A stretch of DNA of 64,000 nucleotides from the NCBI GenBank assembly GCA_022559845.1, contig CM040128.1, positions 226,161,643-226,225,642 of the forward strand. The letters run 5' to 3'. Positions 11,457-22,120 of this stretch are shown one piece after another. The number at the start of each line of letters is the position of its first letter. The first letter of the stretch is position 1. This DNA comes from Amorphophallus konjac. Its lineage: Eukaryota; Streptophyta; Magnoliopsida; Alismatales; Araceae. Below the pieces are notes generated by a model. It was not told the origin of the DNA, did not search any database, and was given only the letters and a program-made list of their open reading frames with translations. The position numbers and the translations under genes are program-made.

Positions 11457-12566
11457 TTAGAAGGAGGAGTGATGACTAAAGCCTCGGAAGCAGTGGGAGA
11501 AAGGGCAGATGCCCAAGGCAGTGGACGTAGAAGAAGTTGGGTCGGACCCATGATTAGGAGGAATTAGAAGAAGAAATTGATAGATGGAATGAGGCGGATC
11601 CAGAGGGTCTGGAGGCAGAGGAGGAGAATCATGAGGGGAAGAAGAATCCAGAGGCTCCGGAGGGATAAGATATCGAGGGACGCGGTGCCCTGAGAGAAGA
11701 GAAATATCCGGAGGTTCCGGAGGAGTGGAATCAGAAAGGGCGTGATGCCCTAAAAGGAGGGATAAAACACCTGGAGGTTCCAGGGAAATAGCAGGAAAGG
11801 GGGTGCGATGCCCCGGGAGACTTAGGGAGGAAAAACTTGGAAGGACGCGAGGCCCTGGGGAGAGTGGATTAGAAGAGGATGGAGGATCTGGAGGTTCCGG
11901 AGGAATGGGATAGGAAGGGTCGCGGTGCCCAGAAAGAAGATAGAGAGAGTAAGATGGAGAATCTGGAGGTTCCGGAAGGATGGAATCAGAAGGGACACGA
12001 TGCCCTGGGAGGAGAGAAAGATCCGGAGGGTCCAGAAGTGGAGGTGGTGAGAGGCGCGATGTCCCAGAATGGAGATCCGAAGGTTCCGGAGGAATAGAAT
12101 CAGAAAGGGCATGATGCCTAGGGAAAATCAGTGGGAAACCCGGAGGACCCGGTTGTGAGGGTGTAGAGGGGCGTGATGCCCAAAGTGAGAGGTCCGGTGG
12201 TTTCGGAAGGATGAGACACCATGGGGCGTGATGCCCATAAGGACAAGGGAGAAATCCGGAAGGTCCGGATGCAAGAGTTGAAAAGGGGCGCGATGCCCTG
12301 AGAAAAGATTGGAGAGGGTGCAATGCCCGGGCAGTGTAAGGGGACCCGGAGATCTTGAGGATGAAGATGAATAAGATGGGAAATGCGGAAGATCCGGAGG
12401 TTCTGGAAGGCGGGGAAGATACGGGTCCGGAAACCCGGGAAAGAAGAAGTGTAAATGTATGCGAATGCAATGCAACAGATGCGATGAATGCATGAAATGC
12501 AAAGAATGTGAAGAATACGAGGGATGAGAGGATGAGATCCTCCTCTTCGCCTGTGGAGTGGCCCAT
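11457..12566 (-). CDS. Proline-rich repeat ORF, 369 codons (function unknown)
   Basis: This minus-strand frame is open for 1.1 kb but is built largely from a degenerate repeat with words such as GHRAPSDSIPPEPPDL. No known domain, signal peptide or zinc knuckle is visible. The frame may stay open only because the underlying DNA repeat lacks stops in that phase, since overlapping frames are also long. It lies downstream of the Gag-like ORF of E3, where pol would be expected. It could be a hypervariable untranslated region rather than a protein gene. I give it low weight as a coding sequence. Confidence 0.25.
   Translation of the reverse strand: MGHSTGEEEDLILSSLVFFTFFAFHAFIASVALHSHTFTLLLSRVSGPVSSPPSRTSGSSAFPILFIFILKISGSPYTARALHPLQSFLRASRPFSTLASGPSGFLPCPYGHHAPWCLILPKPPDLSLWASRPSTPSQPGPPGFPLIFPRHHALSDSIPPEPSDLHSGTSRLSPPPLLDPPDLSLLPGHRVPSDSILPEPPDSPSYSLYLLSGHRDPSYPIPPEPPDPPSSSNPLSPGPRVLPSFSSLSLPGHRTPFPAISLEPPGVLSLLLGHHALSDSTPPEPPDISLLSGHRVPRYLIPPEPLDSSSPHDSPPLPPDPLDPPHSIYQFLLLIPPNHGSDPTSSTSTALGICPFSHCFRGFSHHSSF
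11640..12340. repeat. Degenerate tandem repeat, 50-72 bp unit, about 12 copies
   Basis: Two palindrome-like modules alternate: GGGCGYGATGCCC and TCCGGAGGTTCCGGA. The GATGCCC module recurs near 11676, 11738, 11805, 11852, 11921, 11993, 12053, 12105, 12170, 12224, 12287 and 12317. Tat-lineage elements are known to carry tandem repeats between coding region and 3' LTR. Here the repeat is much more GC-rich than its flanks. Confidence 0.8.
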
Positions 12567-13640
12567 GAAAAATCGATGATAGATGTGAATGTGGGTGAAG
12601 TTGAATAGAAGGTGGAAGGCCCCTTAGCGGAAGCATGTCTGCCCCTCCACGATAGAAAAAGTGTACAACCGGATAAAATCAAAGTCTGTGATGAAGCTTT
12701 AACAATCACTGCCAACTCCCTTGGAGGGTGAAGAGTGATAATGTGAGAGAATTGGAAAATTAGAGCATGAAGCATTGTCATATCCAAGGATTGTGGTGTT
12801 TGAAAAGAGGCGTCATATGACAACTCCCATTGTCATATCGCCCCTTGTATGAAAGAGAAGGTTCCAGATTGAAGGATCGGAACAAGGGGTGCCCTGTCCG
12901 GCCCTTGGACATAGACTTATACGGCATCAACGCTTGGCATTCTCTTCTGGTGAGCAGCGGCGGGGACTTGGCCTCTTCAACCATGCTCCACACGGAAACA
13001 CAGATCGACATTCGGTAAACAAATTCTTGCATCTTGAATAGCGCGGTCGTGGCCAAATCCTTCCTGCCCGGCTCTTGATCATCTTTGAAACATGTGCTTG
13101 ATGAAAGCCCCCCATTTCGAGTGGTAGAGGAAGGTGAAGCGGAGGTGGAAGGCTCCACAAGTGGTGGTGTAATGGAAGGTGTTGGAAATTGGGTGAGTTG
13201 AAGCGAGATTCAAACATGTCGAGCTTCCCCCTTTGCTCGGAGGCAGTTGGGGTTGGCTCGAGTGTAAAAAGAGACAGATCCTACTCAAGATTAACCATGG
13301 GTAAAGGTGAAGGGTTAAGTGGTGGAATAGGAGTGGCTAGGTTACGGGTTAAAGGTATAAGGGAGGGCCGAGGTGGTGGTAATGGGAGGTTAATCGAGGA
13401 AGGTTCGGTGGTGGGTTTGCTGGAGGCCGGTGTTGTGGAGGTTGATGGTGGAGTTGACGAAAGTTTGGTGGAAGGCTCGACGGAGGCTGGTGTTATGAAG
13501 GTTGATGGCATAGTGGGAGGTATAAAAGAAGGGGGTTTAGTGGGGAGGAAACGCCGCATGTGGCGAACGGTGTTAGGGATAGAAGGTGACTCATGATGTG
13601 TCGGTGTGGGCGATCGAAGTATCGACCCATCATCGTAACA
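12567..13640 (-). other. E3 internal region, low-complexity, no confident gene
   Basis: On the minus strand this has Pro/Thr/Ser-rich open stretches (for example 13559-13281) but no recognisable domain. A roughly 60-bp imperfect repeat ('GAGG..GGTGTT.TG.AGGTTGATGG') occurs at about 13424 and 13484. A perfect hairpin, ATATGACAA-CTCCCA-TTGTCATAT, sits at 12815-12838. Confidence 0.45.
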
Positions 13641-14780
13641 CTAGTAAGTCTTAGAAACGAGGGTTGGATTGGGGATGGTGGCTTCGTCTTGAGCAAGGGG
13701 TTCATCAAGTGGTAGCGAAGGGAGAGGGAAGAAAAGGAAACTCAGAAGGGGTGCTTGCAGAGCTTCGTCGTATGCCGCCTCAAATTCTTCAATCGCCGGT
13801 TCTTCATTAGCAGGTTCAAGTGGACACCGTAGTGAAGGCGTGTATGTGGGTGGTGGAATGTAATGGTATTGTGTATGTGGAGGTGGAGGGCCATATGGGT
13901 GAATTGGGTGAATGGGTGGAGGATGGACGGCGTCCACTTGAACATTGAAACCCGCCGGCTCTTGCTTGCTCGCACTGTCGATGCCGTAGTCGTCTCTCCT
14001 ATCCTTCCAAGCTTTCTCCATCTTTGTAATGTCATTCAGAGCGGCATGGAGGGGATTGACTAGAGTAGAAGGAGCGGGCCGTGGGCTCGTAACCCTCTTT
14101 AATTGTTCCTCCAACGAAGTGACTTTGTCGAGAAGCGTTTGTTGGAGGGGTGTGACCTGAGTAACAGAGAGTTGGCAGGGCCTTGAAGAAGGGGCCGCAT
14201 AAAAAGGCCGTGGAGGGGGCATGACGAGCTGACCTAAATGAGGACCCGGCTGGGCCAGGTTGGAAGGAACAGATGGGCCTTGGGGCCGTGAATAGGGAGG
14301 AATAGAAAGAGGCGGGTGATGGGCCACCCGAATAGGAGTATGTGTGGATGAAGGAGGCGGGTGATGGGCCACCCGAATAAGAGTAAAAGGAGGATGAGAT
14401 GAATGAGATGCGCCCTCAACAGCGGCCTGAAGGGCTTGGATTTGCTGAGGGGTGAGATGATCTAAGGCGTGAATGATCTGGGAGACCTTCTGATCGTTGA
14501 GAGGAGACGTCCCCGAAGGAGTGATGGCTCGCAACTGAGGCATGGGACCATGAGATTGGATATTGCCCATGGGTGGGGCAAAATCGTGAAAGTGAGGGCG
14601 TGGTCCCTTTAAAAGATTATGGTGACAGTTGTGATGAATATGTTGAAATTGAGGGGAATAAGATGTGCTAGGTTGATCACCCTCATGAACATTAATTGAG
14701 TTAAACATGTTGGCTTTCTTATCAAGGTAATCCAAACAATTCAATGTGCAATCAAAACAGTTCACAGAGATAGCAAACAA
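13641..14780 (-). CDS. E3 ORF, putative Gag-like protein (379 codons)
   Basis: This is the longest non-repetitive frame of E3 and the first after the leader, where Gag is expected. I do not recognise a capsid domain or zinc knuckle. Visible features are a short predicted helix with a Gln-rich motif (LTPQQIQALQAAVEG, about residues 111-125) and long His/Pro-rich linkers including a repeated RVAHHPP. A second helical stretch (LQQTLLDKVTSLEEQLKRV, about residues 214-232) may be a short coiled coil. An acidic segment (EEPAIEEFEAAYDEAL) follows near the end. The ATG at 14780 is simply the first in frame. The ORF ends at 13641 with no protease or RT after it. It could be a decayed Gag or an element-specific protein. 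Confidence 0.45.
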   Translation of the reverse strand: MFAISVNCFDCTLNCLDYLDKKANMFNSINVHEGDQPSTSYSPQFQHIHHNCHHNLLKGPRPHFHDFAPPMGNIQSHGPMPQLRAITPSGTSPLNDQKVSQIIHALDHLTPQQIQALQAAVEGASHSSHPPFTLIRVAHHPPPSSTHTPIRVAHHPPLSIPPYSRPQGPSVPSNLAQPGPHLGQLVMPPPRPFYAAPSSRPCQLSVTQVTPLQQTLLDKVTSLEEQLKRVTSPRPAPSTLVNPLHAALNDITKMEKAWKDRRDDYGIDSASKQEPAGFNVQVDAVHPPPIHPIHPYGPPPPHTQYHYIPPPTYTPSLRCPLEPANEEPAIEEFEAAYDEALQAPLLSFLFFPLPSLPLDEPLAQDEATIPNPTLVSKTY

Positions 14781-16142
14781 GTTGGGATGGTTACCTTTGA
14801 TTTCTTTTATTTGAACCTTGGCGAATTAATTGATTTTTAACCAAATGGATGTGATCACTCAAGGTCTTGAACATAGTTTCAAATATGGTTTTCCTTCAAT
14901 GCCAGCTAGGTTATATAGGCCAACTAAACCCGGGGACTTCAATGGTACAACCTGCCCAAGCGTCCGTGAGGGAATCCACGGGTGTGGGGGCTTACGGAGG
15001 TCTTAGACAAATAGGTGCCAGTCCATGAGACGAAACGCTCAATGGAGGGCCCCTATAAGTCCAAGAAGGGGTGTGGATCCTAAAGTGTGGGGAGAGGAGG
15101 TCTCCCAAACCGATGCCAATGCTAATGCAAAAGAAGAAGAAAAAGAACGCACAGAATGATGCAAACAATAGTATGTAAAAGATAAATAAGAATTCACATA
15201 AAAAACAACTATGTGACAACTCGAAGGAAGGGTGACAGGATGAATGCTAAGGCACAGAGACAACAAGATGAATGACACAGATGAACAGTGATGTGAAGCC
15301 AATAGGGGATAACAGAACCGAATGCTAATGCCAAGGGGGTGACAAAATGGGTGTTAATGCACAGGGTAAAAAAAAAGTATGTTGATGCACTAATAAAAAA
15401 TGAATAGTGATGCACAAATGAAAGCAAATAGGCAACAGAATGGTGGGCTCTAGAAACCAATGATAATGCAACAGATAAACAAAGTGTCGAAAGAATGATG
15501 CCAAAATGTAAATGATTGGTGGTGAATAAAATGTCAACAGAATGATGTGAATGATGCAACCGATTTTGTGCTTACGAGAATGATCTCCACTTTACAGATG
15601 TGTAAATGCATAATAGTGTAAACGAGAAGGCCCATTGATTTGGACTCAAATGGCATGCAACAGAGAGATGAAGACTAAACAAACGTATGAACAGGGACAA
15701 TGGGATGATGGGAATGAATTGGAGGATGCAGCACATGACAATTATGAATGTTAATTTGCAATGCAAGGTGACAGAAATGTGGGGCTCAATATGCAAGATG
15801 GTGAATGCAACAGTGTGGTGTATCACGCATGCACTAAATAAATGGACTAAATGGGCAGAGAAAGCACCAGATATAAATATGCAAACATGCAAATAGAGAA
15901 TTCGCGTCTGTTATTGTGAGCGCTAAATTCAATGCGCGCCCAATGCTCTCGATGCAATTTTTTTGTCTTTGTTTTATTTTTTTTAGAAAAAAAAACAATA
16001 TACAAATGACAATCACTTGGGAGAATAAGAGGGAAAGAACGCTCGTGGAGCACTAATGGGTGATGCACCGTGGGTGCAAGAGGGAGATGGCACTCGTGGG
16101 TCCCCGATGGTGAGGGTAATAACAAGAAAATGGTAGGAAGTC
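14781..16142 (-). other. E3 5' leader (non-coding, degenerate short repeats)
   Basis: A long leader between the primer site and the first ORF. From about 15120 to 15830 it is full of AATGCTAATGC- and GATGCA-like words in an irregular tandem pattern. The short ORFs it contains look like by-products of that composition. Confidence 0.5.
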
Positions 16143-16158
16143 CCACCGTAATCGCCAA
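16143..16158 (-). other. E3 primer-binding site (non-Met tRNA)
   Basis: Two bases after the 5' LTR end the minus strand reads TGGCGATTACGGTGGG, complementary to a tRNA 3' end in ...CGCCA. It does not match initiator-Met, which every other element here uses. The tRNA species was not determined. Confidence 0.65.
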
Positions 16159-16160
16159 TT

Positions 16161-17901
16161 TGTAGATTATGGAAAATCTACTAAAAAAATAAAGAAAAAC
16201 TATATGCTAAAAATAGGGAAAAAGAGAATTGGGAGCATGCGTGGATGCAAATAGGAGGGTGATCGCCAAAGGAGTTACCTCAATGAATGCGGGAGATAGT
16301 GGGTGACTTCCTTCTCGTCCGATCGGCCGGCTGATGGAGAGAGTCTCTTTGATTACCCTTGCAAATAGAGATAAACACCAACAAAAATATGGAATTAGAT
16401 TCACGGTGTAGCACCAAAATCCTGAATATAAATATAACGTGAAGATCATGCGAGTGAACACACCTTTCGGGTGCCAGCCCTTTAACCCCTTATGCAAAAG
16501 GGAAGGATAAAAATGCTATGAATGAGATAAAGTGCTAGTGTTGCACCGATGGAAGAAGTCTCAACGTGGTTGAGAAAAAGGAATAAAAGAGAGGAAAATG
16601 ATGCATGCAGAGCTAACAAATGCAGAAAGACACAAAGAAGGAGTATAGAAAGCCTCTGGGGGATATTCTCCTGTGCATGCAGTTGCTCTTGATGGTGTTC
16701 GGGAAAGAGCCTCCAAAAGATGAAGCCTTGGACGCAGGGAGCTCTTCTCTCTGAGCAACCAGTTGGGCAGCACCTCCCCGTAAAAATTGAAAATCGGCCT
16801 CCCTCAGCATGAGCCGCATGGGCTCTATTTATAGGGGAAAATGGAGTTTAAGTCCAACAACAATTAGGATAGCTTGGTTTTAGCAAGAGATAAACATTGG
16901 AAGGAGTCCCTCCTGTCATGGAAAGCCATTCCGAAGTTAAAAGGGGCTCAAAACGAGGAAAGAGGGAGGTTCTGGGAAAGTTCGAAATTCAACAAGAATT
17001 GACGACCGTACGCCAGTCGCTTTTTAAAATGACGCCCGAAGAGGCGTCGTCATTTAAGGAATTGACGACTTGCCGAGAGGCGCTATTTAGGATTTAATAC
17101 GAATTTCGGTCAGATTCAAGATCTCAAAATATAGCAATGGAAATGACGACTGGACTAGGGGCGTCAATTGAAAGTGACGACTTGCACAGTGCCATTAATA
17201 AAAAATAATAAAAAGTCAAAAGGAATGGACGACCGTGACTTCGGACGTCAATTTAATTGACGTCCGATTTAGGGTCGTTATTTCAAAATATGCAAAACAG
17301 AGCCATTTTTCATTTCTCAATATTATTTTCCCATTTTTTAGGTGGACGTGCATCAAACTGTGCTTATTCCAATTACTATTTTTTCATATTTTTCTGACAT
17401 CCGGAAGGCCACCAAATCACCTCTGAAAGTGGGCCAAAAATAATATTAAAAAAGTTCAATTTGAAATTGACACCCTACACAATGTCGTGATTTCCATTTT
17501 TTTCATTTTTTTATTTAATTTAAATCAAAACAACGTCCTTTGCTAAGTCGTCAGTTCTAAAAAAATTCCAAAAAATTCTTAGAAAAATGCAAAAAAATAG
17601 TAAAATGAGAGAATGGACGCCTCTACGGAGAGGCGTCATTTTTCTTTTTCTTTTCTTTAATTTTATTAAAAACAAATGACGCCCCCCCTCACGCCATTAA
17701 TTTTGAAAATTTCATAAAAATAGGGAAAAATGCCCAAAAAATCTAGAAAATTAGGGAAAAATGAGAAAAGGGAGGAAAAAGGGAGAAATCCAAGAAAAAT
17801 GGAAAAAACCACTCAAACAAAGTTAATTTGAGGGTCAAATTAGGGTATTACAAGGTAATATGAGATGTACTCACAGTAACGTCAATTTTGGCGTGTCTAC
17901 A
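16161..17901 (-). repeat. E3 5' LTR
   Basis: Partner of 6867-8605. The minus-strand TATA box is at 16823-16837. Substitutions between the two LTRs are scattered. The target duplication GTGAG follows at 17902-17906. Confidence 0.92.
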
Positions 17902-18321
17902 GTGAGTCTTTGTTTCGTCCGGTTTGTTTGTCGAGTGCATTATGTGTCTGTGCATACGTTGAGTCGAGTCGGTTTTGTGCGCTTGCGTTGTTAGTCCCTT
18001 TTGAGTACGAGACTTGTCGGACTGTTGGGATCGGTTCTACTCCACATATCGGATCTAGTCACATAAGGGACCCGAGGTGATTCCTAGTGAGTCTTTGAGC
18101 CGCCTCCCTCATTTGAGAGTGACCCCACCCCGAAGTGTCCACCTCTAGCCTCATTCCCATGGCAGCGTGTGCATATCGAATCTATACGGGATGGGCATGT
18201 GTCGATTACTTGGGGTGGAGCGTACTCCGCGCTTCCAGGTTCGGTGACGCATCCGCCGGAGCTACTCGAGCAGCCGCACCCCTTACACGACGGGGTCGAG
18301 TTCTTCCCACCCGAGGAGAAT
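17902..18321 (+). pseudogene. Internal A, second part: bridge and pol-end remnant
   Basis: Continues internal A after E3 and matches 22144-22563 closely. It carries the remnant matching E1 pol around the DPAVIPSE region, without a reading frame, and then the CCCGAGGAGAAT purine tract before LTR A. Confidence 0.75.
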
Positions 18322-20244
18322 TTATGGGGACATCAGAGCAAGAGCACTGACATTTTAATTTACATTTGTGACCTTTAGTTTATTTTTATATCATTGCGAA
18401 AGTATATGTGCAATTGTAAGGCTTTATAAGCCAATGTGTCATTCCCTTGGATTCTTTGGGTTTTTGTGCAAATTGTCAGTAGGTCCAGCAAGGGGGCCCT
18501 CACTCCTTCTCCATTTGTTTACATAAGCCATATGGGTCCATGTGGGGCTGGTCAAAGTCCTAGGTGGCATCTAGAAGGTTTGACAAGTCACGGGAGACAA
18601 TTGGACCAAAAAGTCCAAGATGCTTACCATATAGTCAAGGGGGCGCCCCCCGTTAATACTAGTTTAATGTGGTTCCAAATCACATGGGAGAAATAGATTT
18701 GAACTCCCTCTTTTATCGATCCTAACCCTAGATCTAAGGTCATTTTGACTCTTTTTACATTTATTATAAATACCATGTATTTCCATTTTAATAGAATTAA
18801 TGAAGTGCAAATTTGGCATTTACTCCAAGGAAGGGTGCACCCCTCTCCCTCTCTCCCTTGTTCTTCTTCCTCCTCCAGCCCTCTAGGGTGTGAATCCCAT
18901 TCTCCTTAGACCCTCGGACTTCCATTTCTTCCGCCGCCGCCATCGCACCGCCGTCGCGCCACCGCCAGCATCGCCGGATTCTATCTACATCAGGATAGAA
19001 GCTCATCTCTAGATTTTTATCTCTGGTTCTTGTTGTCTGGTCGATCCCTAATTTTGAGGATTTGTTCTGTCCATCTCCCATAACCTCCAGTTCAAATTTC
19101 GTGTCATTTGGACTTCATTTGGTATTTTGCCCGTATTTATTATTCTCCCCCGTGTAATCAGTCATTCTGAAGATCTACGGGACAGAGTGACCTTGTTGTA
19201 ATTTTCCCATCCACTTATAAATTTCTAAAAAAATCAAAACAATTCCTCAGTGTTCCTCACATATACCCCCTTCCGCCATAATTTTCGTGGAGTATAGAAA
19301 AATCATTTCCCCTTCGGTCAAAGGTCAGTCTCAGGAAAAACACAGTCTGCCCTATGTGTCTGTCAGTCCGGGTCAGAAATAAAACAGTCTTACAGTCATC
19401 CTCATTTTCAATCCGTCTACTGGATGGAGCTGTAAAACATATATGTTGTAGTTCTTTGGGTGCTCTTTCCAACGGTACCATCCACGCCTCGATCGGCCTC
19501 CGGATCTGAGCCACATAATTCTTGCAGCCGAGGCGTGCAGATCTGTTCCCTATGTAGGTCTGAAATTGCAGTCCGGGAATAATTCATGCAAAATTATCAA
19601 AAGTCAACTTCTGGAACCGCCACTTCTGGGAGTCGATCAGGGACATCCCGCCATTGTCCCAGCCAAGCGGCGCCTTCAGAAGACCTCAAGAGGGCGTCGT
19701 TCCTTTGGAATCCGTGCCTTACTATCCAGTGAGTAAGAACCGAGTCGGTGCAGTACCGAGTCGGCGCAGGACCGAGTCGGACCAGCAGGCCGAGTTTGTG
19801 CCGTACGTACCTCCAGATTGCTACCCGTCAACCCAGGGTCGGTCCTCCCAGGCCCCACTGGTAGCCCTTTACCACCCTACGTGGAGTGGGCAATAGATTT
19901 TACTGTTGTAACTAAATTTTTACCGTTGTTACCGAGAGTTACCGTACTTGGCCGGGAACGTCTTCCCCACGCCCGGAGCGTGGAGGTAAACTCGCCCCCC
20001 ACTCTTTATTGCATTTTGCTTATCTCGTATATCTTTGAATGCCACTGCGAGTGTAGGTTCCTAGCTATATATATATTGTTATTACCGCTGCGAGAGTGAG
20101 TGAGTGTACCATCCCGTGACTCGACCCGAGTTAACACGGACCCGAGACTCACGGCCGGTTTCTCAACCGCGGCCGATCCCACGTTTCTCTCGCTTAGGGG
20201 CGATCGCGAGCTAGAGTCCCAGGTCGCGTGTCCGTCCCGCATCA
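18322..20244 (+). repeat. LTR A of the pol-less E1-family tandem
   Basis: About 1.92 kb. It ends in CATCA and is followed by the initiator-Met primer site, so it is a functional-type 5' LTR for internal B. Its first bases are TTATG rather than TGATG. TATA box TTATTATAAATACC lies at about 18762-18774, with a CCG-rich leader at about 18925-18977. The hairpin CCACGC-CCGGA-GCGTGG is at 19967-19983, just before the U5 GGAGGTAAA. Because internal A precedes it, this LTR is shared by two tandem copies. Confidence 0.85.
18762..18774 (+). promoter_or_regulatory. TATA box of LTR A
   Basis: TTATTATAAATAC, also present in LTR B at about 23005-23017. Confidence 0.65.
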
Positions 20245-20247
20245 ATT

Positions 20248-20260
20248 TGGTATCAGAGCC
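20248..20260 (+). other. Primer-binding site of internal B (initiator Met)
   Basis: TGGTATCAGAGCC starts three bases after the LTR A end CATCA, the standard plant iMet primer site. Confidence 0.92.
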
Positions 20261-20595
20261 TAGTTGAGTCTAGGGTGTCTAAAAACAAAAAAAAGGTGTC
20301 ATTTATGTCTAGTCATTTAAGTCGAATCTAAGCTTGAGTCGGTCCAAGGTTGCATCGCATACCTTTATTCGGTATATTAAAAGGTGTTGTCCGAACGTTA
20401 GGCTACGCCTATCGGAAAGGCCGCACACTTGCGCGAGTGATCTCTAGATCGATTAACTCCGCCACGTACCGAGTCTTCGTTTACGTCTAGGGTCCTTAGT
20501 GTGCATTAGTTAGTGCATTCCAACTTGCATTGTCGTAGTGTCTAGTGTCTTGTCTCCATGTGTCGGCATGTCCGCCTTGTAATTCTCCATTCCCA

Positions 20596-20961
20596 ATGGC
20601 ATCTCGGTCGCCCAAGTGATCTGAACGTTGGCCCACCCATAGGTTGGGAAACCATCCTCTCCACTTTTGTAGGCCCGAAACCTCGGATTTTTATGGCTCC
20701 AACGACCCAGGCAATTACCTACGTTGGGAAGCCGCCATGGAAAAATACTTCGCTTGCTATCCTATGTCCGAGGCCGGACAATTCTATTTTGCCAAGGATA
20801 GGCTACATGACCGGGCTGCCGAAAAATGGAGAACCATCGAAGGCTTAAGGCAGGTTAGGAGGCAATGGCCCCTCAAATCATGGTGGGATATGAAGAGAGC
20901 GCTTAGGAGAGTCTACCTCCCCCCCCCAACCTACCTCGAACCATGGGGGTCATACCACTAG
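20596..20961 (+). pseudogene. Ty3 Gag capsid fragment of internal B
   Basis: A Retrotrans_gag-type capsid segment. Around the in-frame ATG at 20644 and after it are the hallmark words FYGSNDPGNYLRWEAAMEKYF, RLHDRAAEKW and SWWDMKRAL. These are the helical core of a Ty3 capsid that would build cytoplasmic particles. The likely original ATG at 20596 is followed within eight codons by an in-frame TGA. The frame ends at 20961, well before any nucleocapsid knuckle. A C-run at about 20921-20929 lies near where frames change. No protease or pol follows. Confidence 0.75.
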
Positions 20962-20989
20962 CCAACCCCACCAACTCACCCACAATCAA

Positions 20990-22120
20990 GTGGGCCACAC
21001 TTCCAACCAACCCCGCCCCTTCACCTCCATCCAAGTCCACCAAAGCAACCCCAACCAAGTGGAAGCCTTACTTATAGTCGAGTCTAGGTCCGCATCCGGG
21101 CCGAGAGATGAGGAGCGAGTCCACCCCGAGGTCCCTACTCCAACCCGCACCTTAGATGAAATCAAGAAAATACTTTCGGATTGGTTGGAAAGGATAGAAA
21201 GGACAAATGCTCCTTCACCACCCGTGAGTGCTCCATTGCAACTTTCTGCTTCCGAACTTTATTCGAAACCATCTTATTTGGAGCCACCCAAGCCCGAGCC
21301 ACCCGTGTTTCTAACGGGTACGCTTTTTATCGCCGAGCCATTTCTTAGTTGGCTCAAGGATGGCTTGGTCCCACCTCCTTACCCACCCATGGACCCCACC
21401 TTACCTCTAGTGCCCGTCAACTCCTTCCACACTACATTCCGGTCTAGTCACCATGTTGATACCTTGGATGACCTTGTTACGGGATTAGACTGGCAATGGC
21501 AGTTGACGCACTCCTTGGCCCGAAGCTTCGACCAACCCACTAGTCTTAGCTTCACCCATCCGGCCTTAGGGTCCATTACCTCCGTGTGCACCGTGGGTTG
21601 TGTCACCACGAAAATTCTTCTATTCCTCCCTATGTCGGCCGCGCCCGACTTCATACCCTTTTGCCCAAGGGAGGAACCATACATCCTACATATGCTCACC
21701 GTCCCACCTACCACAATGTATGAAGGTGACCATACACACCTTCAAGACGTCCATACATGGGATCGTGACTTGTGGGAACCCACCACAAGGGGTCATACCT
21801 TCTTTGATCCCTTTGACCCATTCCCTAGTGGGCCCCTTGACCGACCATATATACTTCAATTCTTCGAGGGAGTCCACTACCACACCCCTTCCCTACGGGC
21901 CGGGTCGTCTATACCCACCAAACCCGTTCTCGATACACCTATACCCGGTTCTCCTAGCCCTCTCAAGTCTCCCAAATCCAAAGGGCCGTCCATGCATGAC
22001 TGGGTTATACTTGGACGTCTAGGTGTTCCCCATGCCACCAACCACCGGTTGCATAACATGCATGCATGGCACATATTCGGGTGTCCTGGTCCGCCGTCAC
22101 ACACGTACGGGTCGGACTAA
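20990..22120 (+). CDS. Open reading frame of 376 codons in internal B, function unknown
   Basis: This frame is open for 1.1 kb downstream of and out of phase with the capsid fragment. It has no recognisable Gag, protease or pol motif. The N-terminal third is Pro/Ser-rich with a short helical segment (TRTLDEIKKILSDWLERIERT). The middle has WLKDGLVPPPYPPMDP. The C-terminal 110 residues are the part shared with internal A (6501-6838), where the frame is also open. The start codon is uncertain; the ATG at 20990 is just the first. It may be the degenerate remainder of Gag plus captured sequence, or an element-specific accessory protein. Confidence 0.4.
   Translation: MGHTSNQPRPFTSIQVHQSNPNQVEALLIVESRSASGPRDEERVHPEVPTPTRTLDEIKKILSDWLERIERTNAPSPPVSAPLQLSASELYSKPSYLEPPKPEPPVFLTGTLFIAEPFLSWLKDGLVPPPYPPMDPTLPLVPVNSFHTTFRSSHHVDTLDDLVTGLDWQWQLTHSLARSFDQPTSLSFTHPALGSITSVCTVGCVTTKILLFLPMSAAPDFIPFCPREEPYILHMLTVPPTTMYEGDHTHLQDVHTWDRDLWEPTTRGHTFFDPFDPFPSGPLDRPYILQFFEGVHYHTPSLRAGSSIPTKPVLDTPIPGSPSPLKSPKSKGPSMHDWVILGRLGVPHATNHRLHNMHAWHIFGCPGPPSHTYGSD

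Larger units (their letters stand above)
6867..17901 (-). mobile_element. E3: non-autonomous LTR retrotransposon, minus strand, about 11.0 kb
   Basis: Two LTRs (1739 and 1741 bases) have ends TGTAGACACGCC...ATAATCTACA on the minus strand. They are flanked by the 5-bp duplication GTGAG (6862-6866 and 17902-17906). The empty site is visible in internal B (GTCTGTGTGAGTCTTTG, about 22138-22154). Orientation is set by the TATA box, the primer site next to the right LTR and the purine tract next to the left LTR. The 7.55-kb internal region has no recognisable RT, RNase H, integrase or protease. The non-Met primer site, long leader, proline-rich ORF and tandem repeats between the ORF and the 3' LTR recall the Tat/Ogre branch of Ty3 elements. 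That lineage call is inference. Confidence 0.9.

Noticed and set aside
13189..13596. Plus-strand Gly/Val-rich ORF of 135 codons
   Set aside because: It lies opposite the Pro/Thr/Ser-rich minus-strand region of E3 and follows an imperfect 60-bp repeat. No domain is present and the orientation is wrong for E3.
15039..15892. Several minus-strand ORFs of 60-116 codons in the E3 leader
   Set aside because: They arise from AATGCTAATGC/GATGCA short repeats in three frames, with no conserved features.
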